From positions 4,439,451-4,503,450 of the forward strand of contig CM036209.1 of the NCBI GenBank assembly GCA_020631735.1: 64,000 nucleotides of DNA, given 5' to 3'. Of the stretch, positions 11,362 through 21,150 are shown one piece after another (the stretch's first letter is position 1; the number at the start of each line of letters is the position of its first letter). Source of the DNA: Saccharum officinarum (lineage: Eukaryota; Streptophyta; Magnoliopsida; Poales; Poaceae). A program made the position numbers and the translations under genes. The notes beneath the pieces were generated by a model. That model was not told the DNA's origin and made no database searches. It saw only the letters and a program-made list of their open reading frames with translations.

Positions 11362-12894
11362 ATGGAGATGTTCCAGGAGGACACGTTGTCGTCGGCGACG
11401 TCGTCGCCGGCGTCGTCGCTGTACACGCCGTCGCCGCACGGGCATGGCGGGCTCGGGTCGTCGTGGGTGCAGGAGCTGAGCCACGACCAGCAGGGCCTGC
11501 GCCTCATCAACCTGCTGTACCAGTGCGCGGCGGAGGTGGCGGCGGGCGCCTTCGACCGCGCCAACTTCTACCTGGAGCAGATCACGCAGCTGGCGTCCCT
11601 GGACGCGCCGCACACGCTGCAGCGGCTCGCCGCCGTGTTCGCCGACGCGCTGGCGCGGAAGCTGCTGAACCTGGTCCCCGGCCTGTCGCGGGCGCTGCTG
11701 TCCACGGGGGGCAACTCCGCGGAGGCGCACCTGGTGCCCGCCGCGCGGCGCCACCTCTTCGACGTGCTGCCGTTCATGAAGCTGGCGTACCTGACCACCA
11801 ACCACGCCATCCTGGAGGCGATGGAGGGCGAGCGGTTCGTGCACGTCGTCGACCTCTCCGGCCCCGCCGCCAACCCGGTGCAGTGGATCGCGCTATTCCA
11901 CGCCTTCCGCGGCCGCCGTGGCGGGCCACCGCACCTCCGTGTCACGGCCGTGCACGACGGCAGGGAGTTCTTGGCCAACATGGCCGCCGTGCTCGCCAAG
12001 GAGGCCGAAGCGTTCGACATCCCGTTCCAGTTCAGCGCCGTGGAGGCGAGGCTGGAGGAGCTGGACACCGACGCGCTCCGGCACGTCCTCTGCGTGCGGT
12101 CCGGCGAGGCGCTGGCCGTCAGCGTGGTCGGGCAGCTGCACCGCCTCCTGGCGGCCGACGACGCCGGCGGCAGGAACAGCAGGCACGTCCCGGGCAGCAG
12201 CTGCCTCACCCCGGTGCAGATCATCGCGCGGTCCAGCCCCAGCAGCTTCGGCGAGCTGCTGGAGCGGGAGATCAACACGCGGCTGCAGCTGAGCCCGGAC
12301 TCATCGGCGGTGCTCTCCATGTCGCCGCAGTCGTCGTCGCTGTCGCCGGCTCAGCAGCAGCAGCAGAGGGAAAAGGCGAAGCTGGGGAGCTTCCTGCGCG
12401 CGGTGCGGGCGCTGTCGCCGAAGATCATGGTGGTGGCGGAGCCGGAGGCGAACCACAACGCGGCGACGTTCCTGGAGCGGTTCGAGGAGGCGCTCAACTA
12501 CTACGCGTCGCTGTTCGACTGCCTGGAGCGCGCGTCGGCGGCGCAGGCGCACCGGTGCGCGGGGGAGCGGGCGCGCGCGGAGCGGCTGGTGCTCGGGGAG
12601 GAGATCCGCGGCGTGGTGGCTCGGGAGGGCGCGGAGCGGAAGGAGCGGCACGAGCGGCTGGCGCAGTGGGCGCGCCGGATGGAGGCCGCCGGGATGGAGC
12701 GCGTCGGGCTCAGCTACGCCGGCATGATGGAGGCGCGGAAGCTGCTGCAGAGCTGCGGATGGGGCGGCGGGGACTACGCGTACCAGGTGGCGCACGACGC
12801 CCGCGGCGAGGCCTTCTTCTTCTGCTGGCACCGGAAGCCGCTCTACTCCGTCTCCGCCTGGAGGCCGGCGGCGCCGTCGTGCCGGCACACCTAG
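11362..12894 (+). CDS. SCL3: GRAS transcription regulator, SCARECROW-LIKE 3, intronless
   Basis: 510-aa GRAS protein in one exon. Residues 44-110 form LHR I (GLRLINLLYQCAAEVAAG), 161-165 is the VHIID-type HVVDL, about 195-265 is LHR II, 360-366 EPEANHN and 373-386 RFEEALNYYASLFD form the PFYRE region, and 494-501 (PLYSVSAW) is the SAW motif. A Ser/Gln-rich insert (about 311-337, with QQQQQ) interrupts the conserved domain and is shorter in the neighbour. The family co-regulates transcription with partners such as DELLA and IDD proteins in the nucleus; SCL3 promotes gibberellin responses in Arabidopsis. The ATG at 11362 is the first in frame and is followed by a short acidic/Ser-rich N-terminus (MEMFQEDTLS). 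Two long overlapping frames are shadows caused by the high GC. The tandem arrangement with 8117-9939 suggests an old duplication with intron loss or gain. Confidence 0.93.
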   Translation: MEMFQEDTLSSATSSPASSLYTPSPHGHGGLGSSWVQELSHDQQGLRLINLLYQCAAEVAAGAFDRANFYLEQITQLASLDAPHTLQRLAAVFADALARKLLNLVPGLSRALLSTGGNSAEAHLVPAARRHLFDVLPFMKLAYLTTNHAILEAMEGERFVHVVDLSGPAANPVQWIALFHAFRGRRGGPPHLRVTAVHDGREFLANMAAVLAKEAEAFDIPFQFSAVEARLEELDTDALRHVLCVRSGEALAVSVVGQLHRLLAADDAGGRNSRHVPGSSCLTPVQIIARSSPSSFGELLEREINTRLQLSPDSSAVLSMSPQSSSLSPAQQQQQREKAKLGSFLRAVRALSPKIMVVAEPEANHNAATFLERFEEALNYYASLFDCLERASAAQAHRCAGERARAERLVLGEEIRGVVAREGAERKERHERLAQWARRMEAAGMERVGLSYAGMMEARKLLQSCGWGGGDYAYQVAHDARGEAFFFCWHRKPLYSVSAWRPAAPSCRHT

Positions 12895-13538
12895 CTGGCT
12901 GAGCTCGGTTAACCATGGCAATCGCAGGTGCTGCACTGCATGCGTGAACGCACGTGTCTACTAAACTGTATGTATGTATGTACAGCATCTCTCGACGATC
13001 CATATTTGCGTCGTCGATCTCGACCCCATTACGGTGTGCTCCCTTCATCCCTTGATTGTATTTGACTGTTATTTGAAGTGTGCAATTGGTTTGCATATCG
13101 CCGACACAACAACAAATTGATCGTCTCTCCTCCGTAATCATAAGGGGACTTTCTTAAAATTCAGGTGCTTCAATTTTAGCTTCCTTTTGGACTACGGTTA
13201 TGACATATATTTTATAATAACATAATAAAATTACAGTTTTAGTTCGTTAGAATTTATAAGACATAATTTGTAATTTTCGGTTTCAAGAATAAAAAATCCA
13301 TTAAACAAAACTACAAACTCAACAAAATCTAATTTGTGATGGCACAAAGACAATTAATAATTTATAATTGTTTCTATAGTCAGGCAAGGACAAAAATTGA
13401 TGATACAAAAGATAAATAACAAATTACAAAAGTAACAATTTACTTCTATATACAAGGTGTTTGCACAAGAGTTGCCTGAAATCATGTTAAAATTTAGGCT
13501 CCCGAAATATAGAAAGTGAAATTTTAAAGGGGAAATGC
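12895..13538. other. 3' flank of SCL3, no further gene
   Basis: The SCL3 3' UTR probably runs to about 13140 and includes a short TGTATGTATGTATGTAC tract near 12968. The rest is AT-rich with no ORF. Confidence 0.4.
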
Positions 13539-14400
13539 TATTTGTACTGAAGTTGTTTAGAGATGTGACTATGTACCTCCCTAGTTAAAGGGTCGAAGTT
13601 GTCTAGAGATCGTCGGTGTATTCCTCTTAGTTGTGCGGCATATAAACCTGAATTCTGCATGGTTTTTTACGCATAGATGTATGATTTTTAGATCTGATTT
13701 CCCTCATAAACTAAACATATTTCTCATCTTCTAATGGTATTTATGGAAAGTAAAAAGTTTTACGTTCTTTTGAAAAACAAAATTTCTATTTGTCAAGCGC
13801 GTGTATTTTTGCATCTTTTTCGGGTGACTCTTGGCGGCTATCCGATCCAGATCAAATCATGTTGAAATTGCCCTCAACCTTATGTGCCATCTCACGCCTC
13901 TTCTAGATGTGCTCGCCCCCTCTCCTTGACCACCACCTGCCTCTCGTCCACGAGTCCATTGTGCTCTCATCTCCATTTTAGGGGAAATGCTATTTGTACC
14001 GAAGTTGTGTAGGGATGTAGCTACGTACCTCCTATAGTTATAGGGTAGGAAGTTGTGTAGAGATGGTCGATGTACACCCCCTAGTAGTGTGATTCATGAA
14101 CCAAGTTGTGTGAGGTTTTTTACTCATATAGGTGTACGTTTTTTAAACCTGATTTCCCTCCTAAACTAAATTCTTTCACTGTTCTTTTCAGAGAAAAAAA
14201 GATGTTATTTGCCAAGCACGTGTATTTTCGCATCTTTTAATTTTAAGTGACGCTCGGTAGTTGTCCGATCCAGATCAAAGCATGTTCAAATCATCTTTAA
14301 CCTTCCGTGCCACCTCAAGCCTCCTCTTCTAGGCATGCACAATCATCCCCGCCTCATTGCTTCACCGACCACCTGCTTTGTCCACCAGTCCTGTTATGCC
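13539..14400. repeat. Diverged ~440-bp tandem duplication
   Basis: 13539-13980 and 13981-14400 are two copies starting GGGGAAATGCTATTTGTAC, followed in both by matching blocks (GAAGTTGT, TACGTACCTCC-like, GGTTTTTTACGCATA-like, CTGATTTCCCTC, GTGTATTTT, GCATCTTTT, GATCCAGATCAAA). They have diverged by many substitutions and small indels. No ORF and no recognised family. Confidence 0.85.
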
Positions 14401-14734
14401 TACTAAAGCCATGTGCTTTGTAGAACTAGCTGTTCAATTTCGACCCGGCAACCCCATCCTTCAACCTCAACCTAGAAAACTCGTCGTTGCTGGCATGAGA
14501 TGAAGGAATAACAACAATATAAGCAATATCAACTCGTTATATTTACCTTGGAGGACATATACATCTTTTTACGGTCATTGACTATTGACGATATGGTCTG
14601 TCGTAATCAAGAAATACTGCAATCTCCTTACTATTGGCAAAAAATCTATTATTTCTTGGAAAGTTTCCAAAAGACGAGACATGTACAACCCTCTAAGAAA
14701 TACATATAACATATTAAAAAAGTATGCTATAAAT
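14401..14734. other. AT-rich flank ending in a gap
   Basis: No gene seen. The ORF reported across the gap depends on N bases and has no support. Confidence 0.4.
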
Positions 14735-14834
14735 NNNNNNNNNNNNNNNNNNNNNNNNNNNNNNNNNNNNNNNNNNNNNNNNNNNNNNNNNNNNNNNNNN
14801 NNNNNNNNNNNNNNNNNNNNNNNNNNNNNNNNNN
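14735..14834. other. Assembly gap (exactly 100 N)
   Basis: Exactly 100 N, the usual placeholder for a gap of unknown length. It removes the left target-site flank and the first base of the LTR that follows, and probably the rest of an older LTR (see 25321-25909). Confidence 0.98.
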
Positions 14835-16746
14835 GAAAGGTCTTGATGGCTAGAGGGGGGGTGAATAGCCTTTAAAAAATTCTACAAAGACAAGCTAAAC
14901 AAGTTTATCAATAAAACAAATAGCGAGATGCGAGTTTTGCTTAGCCTACGGGGTGTTTGCAAGCCACCTATCCAATTCACAATTCTAGTATATTGGCACT
15001 CAACCGCACAAGTCAAACCGAGAAGGTAACTACAACTACAACTAGCAAGCTACACAAAGAGCTACTCTAAGCAAGCTAACTAGCTAGCAAAGATAACTAA
15101 GAAAGTAATGCAGGAGTTGAGTTAGGAGGGTATCACCGAGGGGCGAGTATTGAGCCAACCAATATGATCAACAATGAATACCAAGATAACCAAACATCGG
15201 GATCAATCAATCACAATATGAAAGTGATGACACAAAGATTTATCCCGAGGTTCACGTGCTTGCCGGCACGCTAGTCCCCGTTGTGTCCCTCTTCACCACG
15301 TGGTTCGGTGGCTAATCGGTCACACACCGAGCCTCTCAAAAGGCACACAAGAACCTACCAAATGGAAAAAGGTTGCAATGACACGAGCAATATACTAATG
15401 TTGCCTTTGGCGCTTCGCCGAGGTAGGCACAAACCCCTCACAATCACCGGAGGTGGCCAAGAACAATCACCAACTCTTGCCAACGCCTCCAAGCTGCCCC
15501 AAGCCGTCTAGGTGGCGGCAACCACAAGAGAAACAAGAATCCCGCAGCAAATCAACCACCAAGTGCCAACTAGATGCAATCTCACAATGCAAATGCACTT
15601 GGATCACTCAATCTCACTTCGAATATGCAAAGAAGCAAGAGAGATGAGTGGGAGGGGAGTTGCTTAGCTCAAAGTGCTCACAAGTATGTCAAATGTCAGA
15701 GAGAGAGCCTTGAGCCGGCCAACGAGTATTTATAGACGTACCCCTTCGAATATAGCCGTTAGAAACTTGAACAGACGCAATTCGCGCTGACCGGACGCGC
15801 TGGTCGCGTGGACCGGACGCGCCGGTCGCGCAACGGTTCTTTTTCGAAACACTGACCGGACGCGCGGTCGCAACGACCGGACGCGCTGGTCACGACCGGA
15901 CGCGCCGGTCCCGTGACTGACCGGACGCGCCGGTCAGCACTGAGTCGCGCAAAACGAACAGCGACCGGACGCGCTGAAGAACCGACCAGACGCCACAGTG
16001 CCCGCGTCCGTCGGAGTCCAGTAAGCTCCCTGGACGACCGGACGCGTCCGGTCGCCTGTGACCGACGCGCCTCGCGTCCGATCAAACAACTGAAAAACGC
16101 GCAGACACTGGACACTGACCGGACGCGTCCGGTCAAACAGTGACCGCGTCCGGTCCAGCGTCCGGTCACCACTGTGACCCCCGTTTGCCTCCGTTTCTTT
16201 TTCCGACTTCCGGCGTAGTGGAAAATAGGCATTTCATTTCCCGAAAGCGCCTGAATCCCGCGCTCGCACGCTCGGCGGGAGGGAGAGAGGACCCCAAACC
16301 CTCTCTACCGCTTAAACTCCACCGCCGTCGCAAACGTGCTAACATCACCAAGTGATCTCGTCATGTGTGAGTGTGTTAGCATTTTCACAATAATTTTCGA
16401 GGCGTTATTAGTTCTATCCAAATGCATATGATCATGAAATGCACATCTAGAGGCACTTAGGAGTTCAATAGCCGCGTCATTCCCCTCTTTATAGTACGGC
16501 TATCTATCCTATAATGTAACCACACCCACTAGGTGTCTTGGTTACTAAAACACAACCCTTAAGCATATACCTTTGCCTTGATCACGTAGGGTTGCGTCCA
16601 AATCCAAGTGTGGCCATCATGATCACCATGTCCATCTTGCCACCAACCTTGGAATGTACTAATCCTCATATGCTACATACAACTTAGGCATAGGATTAGT
16701 ACTTAGGCATTGTCACTAATTACCAACACCAAACATAGGACTTTCA
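14834..16746 (-). mobile_element. 3' LTR of copia element
   Basis: About 1913 bp, with its first base inside the gap. It ends ATAGGACTTTCA at 16746, right next to the PPT. It contains the palindromic array (about 15775-16170) and TATAAATA on the - strand at 15727-15734. Compared with the right LTR it lacks single bases in several places, for example in the array. Confidence 0.92.
15775..16170. repeat. Palindromic CpG-rich array (3' LTR copy)
   Basis: The same GACCGGACGCG / CGCGTCCGGTC array as in the other LTRs, lying just upstream of the - strand TATA box. Translating it in any frame gives artefactual Arg/Pro/Ser-rich ORFs. Confidence 0.9.
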
Positions 16747-16760
16747 ATCTCCCCCTTGTT
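16747..16760 (-). promoter_or_regulatory. Polypurine tract of copia element
   Basis: On the - strand AACAAGGGGGAGAT directly precedes the 3' LTR start TGAAAG. This is the priming site for plus-strand DNA synthesis. Confidence 0.85.
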
Positions 16761-17907
16761 GGTAATTGGTGACAAACCTTTCACAAAGATGTTATGATAA
16801 AATTTTTGATTGAACCCATGTCACATTGTCCAAGTATATTACCATGTGTAAGAATTATGGACATGTGATCATGAATTCAAATTGACAGCAATGGCTCCCC
16901 CTACATGTATGCTATATGTTTGGATTTTGGAAGCATACATGTTAGATAGGAAAGATTAGGAGCATTGTCTACCAATAGGTGCTAAGTGTTTAAGATTATA
17001 GACCTTTGAAGCGTGATACCATCGGAGTAGCGATAAACACCATCTTAGCACCTTGTGTAGTTAGATTCCACTTGGAAAAGCACAAACATAACTAGAAACC
17101 TCGTGAGATCAACATTATAAGCAAGGCTCTAGTACCACTTTGAAAAACATGAAGCAAGAAAAATCTAACTACTTCCTATTCATGCTAGTATCTCAATGCA
17201 TCATTCAAATTATACTAGCAAGTCACCACACAAGCAATGTATCGGAGAAAACGGAATGCATAACTATGCATCATACAAATGACGTGCACATGTAAATGCA
17301 ACATTCATGCTTAAGAGCTTGCTCCCAGCTTGCTCCCCCTACTTGTGTGCTCAAAATTTTAGTTGATCCCCTTCTTTTATCAATTCTCCCCTTTTAGAAA
17401 CTATCTAGTGAACAACATTTTCTCCCCCACAACATTTTCTTCCCCTTTGAGTTCTATCTTTGTGAAAACAATATTTTCTCCCCCTTTGGCACCAATTAAC
17501 CACAAGGAGCAAACTTTAGATAGATTATCATGTTGAAATATGGGGTTAACCTAGATTGCTTGCATAAATAAAATACTTCGGTTTGATCCAAGGGCAAGCT
17601 TCTTCACACCTCACTAGAAGGGTTATCATGCACCATGTTGAAGCAAATATTTAGACAAGTTTTCTAGATTAAATACTTAGGATCACAAGCTACTTAAACA
17701 AGTTATATGCTACCACTAGATCATACAAGTCATGGAAACAATAGTGGCACCATATAAACTTCAAATTTATTTAATTTTCATGAATGATCCTAGAACATAA
17801 GAAACCATGACTAGATGCACTAAACATGTCCTTAGTATAGAATGGATGACATGTCAACCAATTGTACCTTGGGGCTCGAAGGAGAGGCATGTCATATATG
17901 GGGTGCA
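16761..17907. other. Noncoding spacer between copia pol and 3' PPT
   Basis: About 1.15 kb inside the element with no long ORF. Elements of the SIRE lineage may carry an extra envelope-like ORF here; none is visible in this copy. It contains several additional purine-rich tracts on the - strand. Confidence 0.7.
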
Positions 17908-20900
17908 TCAACTCATATTGGAGAAGTCAAGTATGTTCAACTCATTCTTTAGCTTGTGAAATCTCTTCTCATCAAGTGGCTTGGTGAATAGATCGGCTAA
18001 TTGATCTTCGGTGCCCACACTCTCAATAGCAATGTCACCCTTTTGTTGATGATCTCTAATAAAGTGATGACGAACATCAATATGCTTTGTTCTTTGATGT
18101 TGAATCGGATTGTTAGTTAGCTTCACGGCACTTTCATTGTCACATAGCAATGGCACATTCTTGAAATTTATTCCAAAATCCTTCAATGTTGCCTTCATCC
18201 ACAAGATTTGTGCACAACAACTACCCGCGGCGATGTATTCGGCTTCGGCGGTAGATAGTGCAATACTATTTTGCTTCTTGGATGACCATGAGACAAGTGA
18301 TCTTCCCAACAATTGACATGTCCCGGAAGTGCTCTTTCTCTCCACTTTATCACCGGCATAGTCAGAATCCGAATATCCAACTAGCTCAAAACTTGCACCT
18401 TTGGGATACCACAATCCAACATCTTGTGTATGCTTTAAGTACCTCAATATTCTCTTTGTTGCCTTCAAATGACTTTCTCTTGGTGAGGCTTGAAATCTTG
18501 CACACATACATACACTAAACATCACATCGGGCCTTGATGCCGTCACATAGAGTAGGCTACCAATCATTGATCTATATAGCTTTTGATCCACCATGTTGCC
18601 ACTCTTGTCACTATCCAAGCTTCCACTAGTGCCCATTGGAGTTGTAATACTCTTTGCATCTTCCATGCCAAACTTCTTGAGCATATCTTTGATGTACTTG
18701 GTTTGGCTCACAAATGTACCTTCTTTCATTTGTTTGATTTGAAGTCCAAGAAAGAAACTAAGTTCACCAATCATTGACATTTCAAATTCCTTGGCCATCA
18801 TTTTTCCAAACTCATCACAATAATCTTGATTGGTTGAACCGAATATGATATCATCAACATATATTTGCAACACAAACAAGTCTTTCTCAATCTTCTTGGT
18901 GAATAGTGTTGTATCAACTTTGCCCATGACAAATCCTTTGGATAGCAAGAAGTCCCTCAATCTTTCATACCATGCTCTAGGTGCTTGCTTTAATCCATAC
19001 AAAGCCTTCCTTAACTTGTATACATGATTGGGTTTCTTGTCATCTTCAAAACCAGGAGGTTGCTCCACATACACCTCCTCTTGAATGTACCCATTGAGAA
19101 ATGCACTCTTTACATCCATTTGATATAGCTTGATATTGTGAGCACAAGCATAGGCAAGTAAGATCCTAATTGCTTCCAATCTTGCAACCGGGGCATAAGT
19201 TTCACCAAAGTCAAGACCCTCTATTTGTGTGTAACCTTGAGCCACTAGTCTTGCTTTGTTCCTTACTACTATCCCATCTTGATCTTGCTTGTTGCGAAAG
19301 ACCCATCTTGTTCCAATGACATTGTGATCCTTAGGCCTTTCAACTAGTTCCCATACTTCATTTCTCTTGAAGTTGTTGAGCTCTTCATGCATTGCATTTA
19401 CCCAATCCGGATCTCTCAATGCTTTATCAATGTCCTTGGGTTCTTCCATTGACACAAAAGATGAGTGAGCACAAAATGATGCCAATCTTGATCTAGTTTG
19501 AACTCCTCTTTGTATGTCACCAATGATGGAATCCAATGGATGGTCTCTTGCAATGTTAGTTGGTTGAAGCACTTGGACTTGATTGCTTGGATGTTGATGT
19601 TGATCATGAGTTGGAGATGATGAACTAGCCACTTGTTGATCTTGTTGCACTTGAGATGATGTACTAGCTTGATTTTGCATTTGAGAACCACTAGCTTGAG
19701 TGATTGGACTTTGGAGCACTTGATCTTTGTTGTCATCTACATTAATAACTTGCTTTGGTCTAATATCACCAATATCCATTTCTTTCATAGCATTACTCAA
19801 TTGAGTTCCTCTCACATCATCCAAGTTATCTTCTTCATCTTGAGAGCCATTTGTTTCATCAAACTCAACATCATGCACTTCTTCAAGTAAACCACTAGCC
19901 AAATTCCAAACTCTATAAGCTTTGCTCGTAGTTGAGTAGCCAAGTAGGAAGCCTTCATCACATTTCTTCTCAAACTTGCTCAATCTAGTGCCCTTCTTCA
20001 AGATATAGCATTTACAACCAAATACCCGAAAGTATGCAATGTTGGGCTTTCTTCCATTTAAGATCTCATATGGTGTCTTCTCAAGGAACTTGTGGCAATA
20101 GAGACGGTTGCTATAAAAGCAAGCCGTGTTGATTGCTTCGGCCCAAAATGAATGACTCACATTATACTCATTCAACATTGATCTTGCCATATCAATTAAG
20201 GTTCTATTCTTCCTTTCAACTAGGCCATTTGATTGAGGTGTATACTTGGCCGAGAATTGATGCTTGATTCCAAGCTCCTCACATAGCTCATCAACTCTTG
20301 TGTTTCTAAACTCACTTCCATTGTCACTTCTTACTTTCTTGATTGTGGTCTCAAACTCATTTTGCACTCTCTTGATGAACTTCTTGAATATGTCAAATAC
20401 ATCACTCTTGTCCACAAGAAAGAATACCCATGTGTATCTAGTGAAATCATCCACAATCACAAAGCCATACTTGTTACCACCAATGCTTGTGTATGTAGTT
20501 GGCCCAAATAGATCCATGTGCAACAACTCAAATGCCTTGAAAGTACTCATAATGCTCTTCAATGGATGAGTGTTGCCTACTTGTTTTCCGGCTTGACATG
20601 CACTACATAGCTTATCCTTCTCAAATGTGACATCCTTCAAGCCTCTAACTAAGTCATGCTTTACTAACTTGTTCAATTGCTTCATGCCAACATGACCAAG
20701 TCTTCTATGCCATAACCAACCCATACTTGATTTGGTGAGCAAGCATGTTGAAAGTTGAGTGTCACTAGCATTGAAATCAACCAAGTATAGATTCTCATAT
20801 CTAAAACCTTTGAAGATCAAGTTAGAGCCATCAACACTAACTATCTCCACATCATCAACACCAAATATACACTTGAAACCGAGATCACATAATTGAGCAA

Positions 20901-21108
20901 CCGAGAGAAGATTGAAGTTCAACTTTTCAACTAAGAGCACATTGGAAATGCTATGATCATTTGAGATTGCAATCCTTCCAAGAGCCTTCACATCACCTTT
21001 GCTATTGTCACCAAATGTGATACTATCAATGCCACTATCATTTGATTTGAGAGAGTTGAACATTCTTGAATCACCGGTCATATGTTGAGAGCACCCACTA
21101 TCAAGCAC
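17908..21108 (-). CDS. pol: Copia pol polyprotein (PR-IN-RT-RH)
   Basis: A 1066-aa uninterrupted frame. The aspartic protease motif [10 protein letters not shown] is at the N-terminus. Then come the GAG-pre-integrase HRRLGH block and CSACQAG zinc finger, the integrase core ([26 protein letters not shown]), reverse transcriptase ([23 protein letters not shown], catalytic YVDDIIFGS) and RNase H ([20 protein letters not shown]). All catalytic signatures are present, so the enzyme set looks intact. The true N-terminus lies upstream: the frame continues [11 protein letters not shown] before the methionine and is closed by a TAG at 21139-21141. Gag ends 42 bases away in the same frame. Confidence 0.93.
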   Translation of the reverse strand: MLDSGCSQHMTGDSRMFNSLKSNDSGIDSITFGDNSKGDVKALGRIAISNDHSISNVLLVEKLNFNLLSVAQLCDLGFKCIFGVDDVEIVSVDGSNLIFKGFRYENLYLVDFNASDTQLSTCLLTKSSMGWLWHRRLGHVGMKQLNKLVKHDLVRGLKDVTFEKDKLCSACQAGKQVGNTHPLKSIMSTFKAFELLHMDLFGPTTYTSIGGNKYGFVIVDDFTRYTWVFFLVDKSDVFDIFKKFIKRVQNEFETTIKKVRSDNGSEFRNTRVDELCEELGIKHQFSAKYTPQSNGLVERKNRTLIDMARSMLNEYNVSHSFWAEAINTACFYSNRLYCHKFLEKTPYEILNGRKPNIAYFRVFGCKCYILKKGTRLSKFEKKCDEGFLLGYSTTSKAYRVWNLASGLLEEVHDVEFDETNGSQDEEDNLDDVRGTQLSNAMKEMDIGDIRPKQVINVDDNKDQVLQSPITQASGSQMQNQASTSSQVQQDQQVASSSSPTHDQHQHPSNQVQVLQPTNIARDHPLDSIIGDIQRGVQTRSRLASFCAHSSFVSMEEPKDIDKALRDPDWVNAMHEELNNFKRNEVWELVERPKDHNVIGTRWVFRNKQDQDGIVVRNKARLVAQGYTQIEGLDFGETYAPVARLEAIRILLAYACAHNIKLYQMDVKSAFLNGYIQEEVYVEQPPGFEDDKKPNHVYKLRKALYGLKQAPRAWYERLRDFLLSKGFVMGKVDTTLFTKKIEKDLFVLQIYVDDIIFGSTNQDYCDEFGKMMAKEFEMSMIGELSFFLGLQIKQMKEGTFVSQTKYIKDMLKKFGMEDAKSITTPMGTSGSLDSDKSGNMVDQKLYRSMIGSLLYVTASRPDVMFSVCMCARFQASPRESHLKATKRILRYLKHTQDVGLWYPKGASFELVGYSDSDYAGDKVERKSTSGTCQLLGRSLVSWSSKKQNSIALSTAEAEYIAAGSCCAQILWMKATLKDFGINFKNVPLLCDNESAVKLTNNPIQHQRTKHIDVRHHFIRDHQQKGDIAIESVGTEDQLADLFTKPLDEKRFHKLKNELNILDFSNMS

Positions 21109-21150
21109 CCAATGCCTTCCTCCGGCCTTATAATTAACCTACAAAACAAA

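Noticed and set aside
11328..12902. 524-aa frame overlapping SCL3, and 250-, 211- and 196-aa antisense frames
   Set aside because: Alternative frames of the GC-rich GRAS exon; Ala/Arg/Gly-rich composition and no domain. The 510-aa frame carries all GRAS motifs.
14585..14875. ORF across the first N block (also 62190-62509 across the second)
   Set aside because: Depends on N bases; no evidence of a gene.
19416..20569. Sense and antisense ORFs of 60-106 aa within the copia pol
   Set aside because: Shadows of the 1066-aa pol frame.
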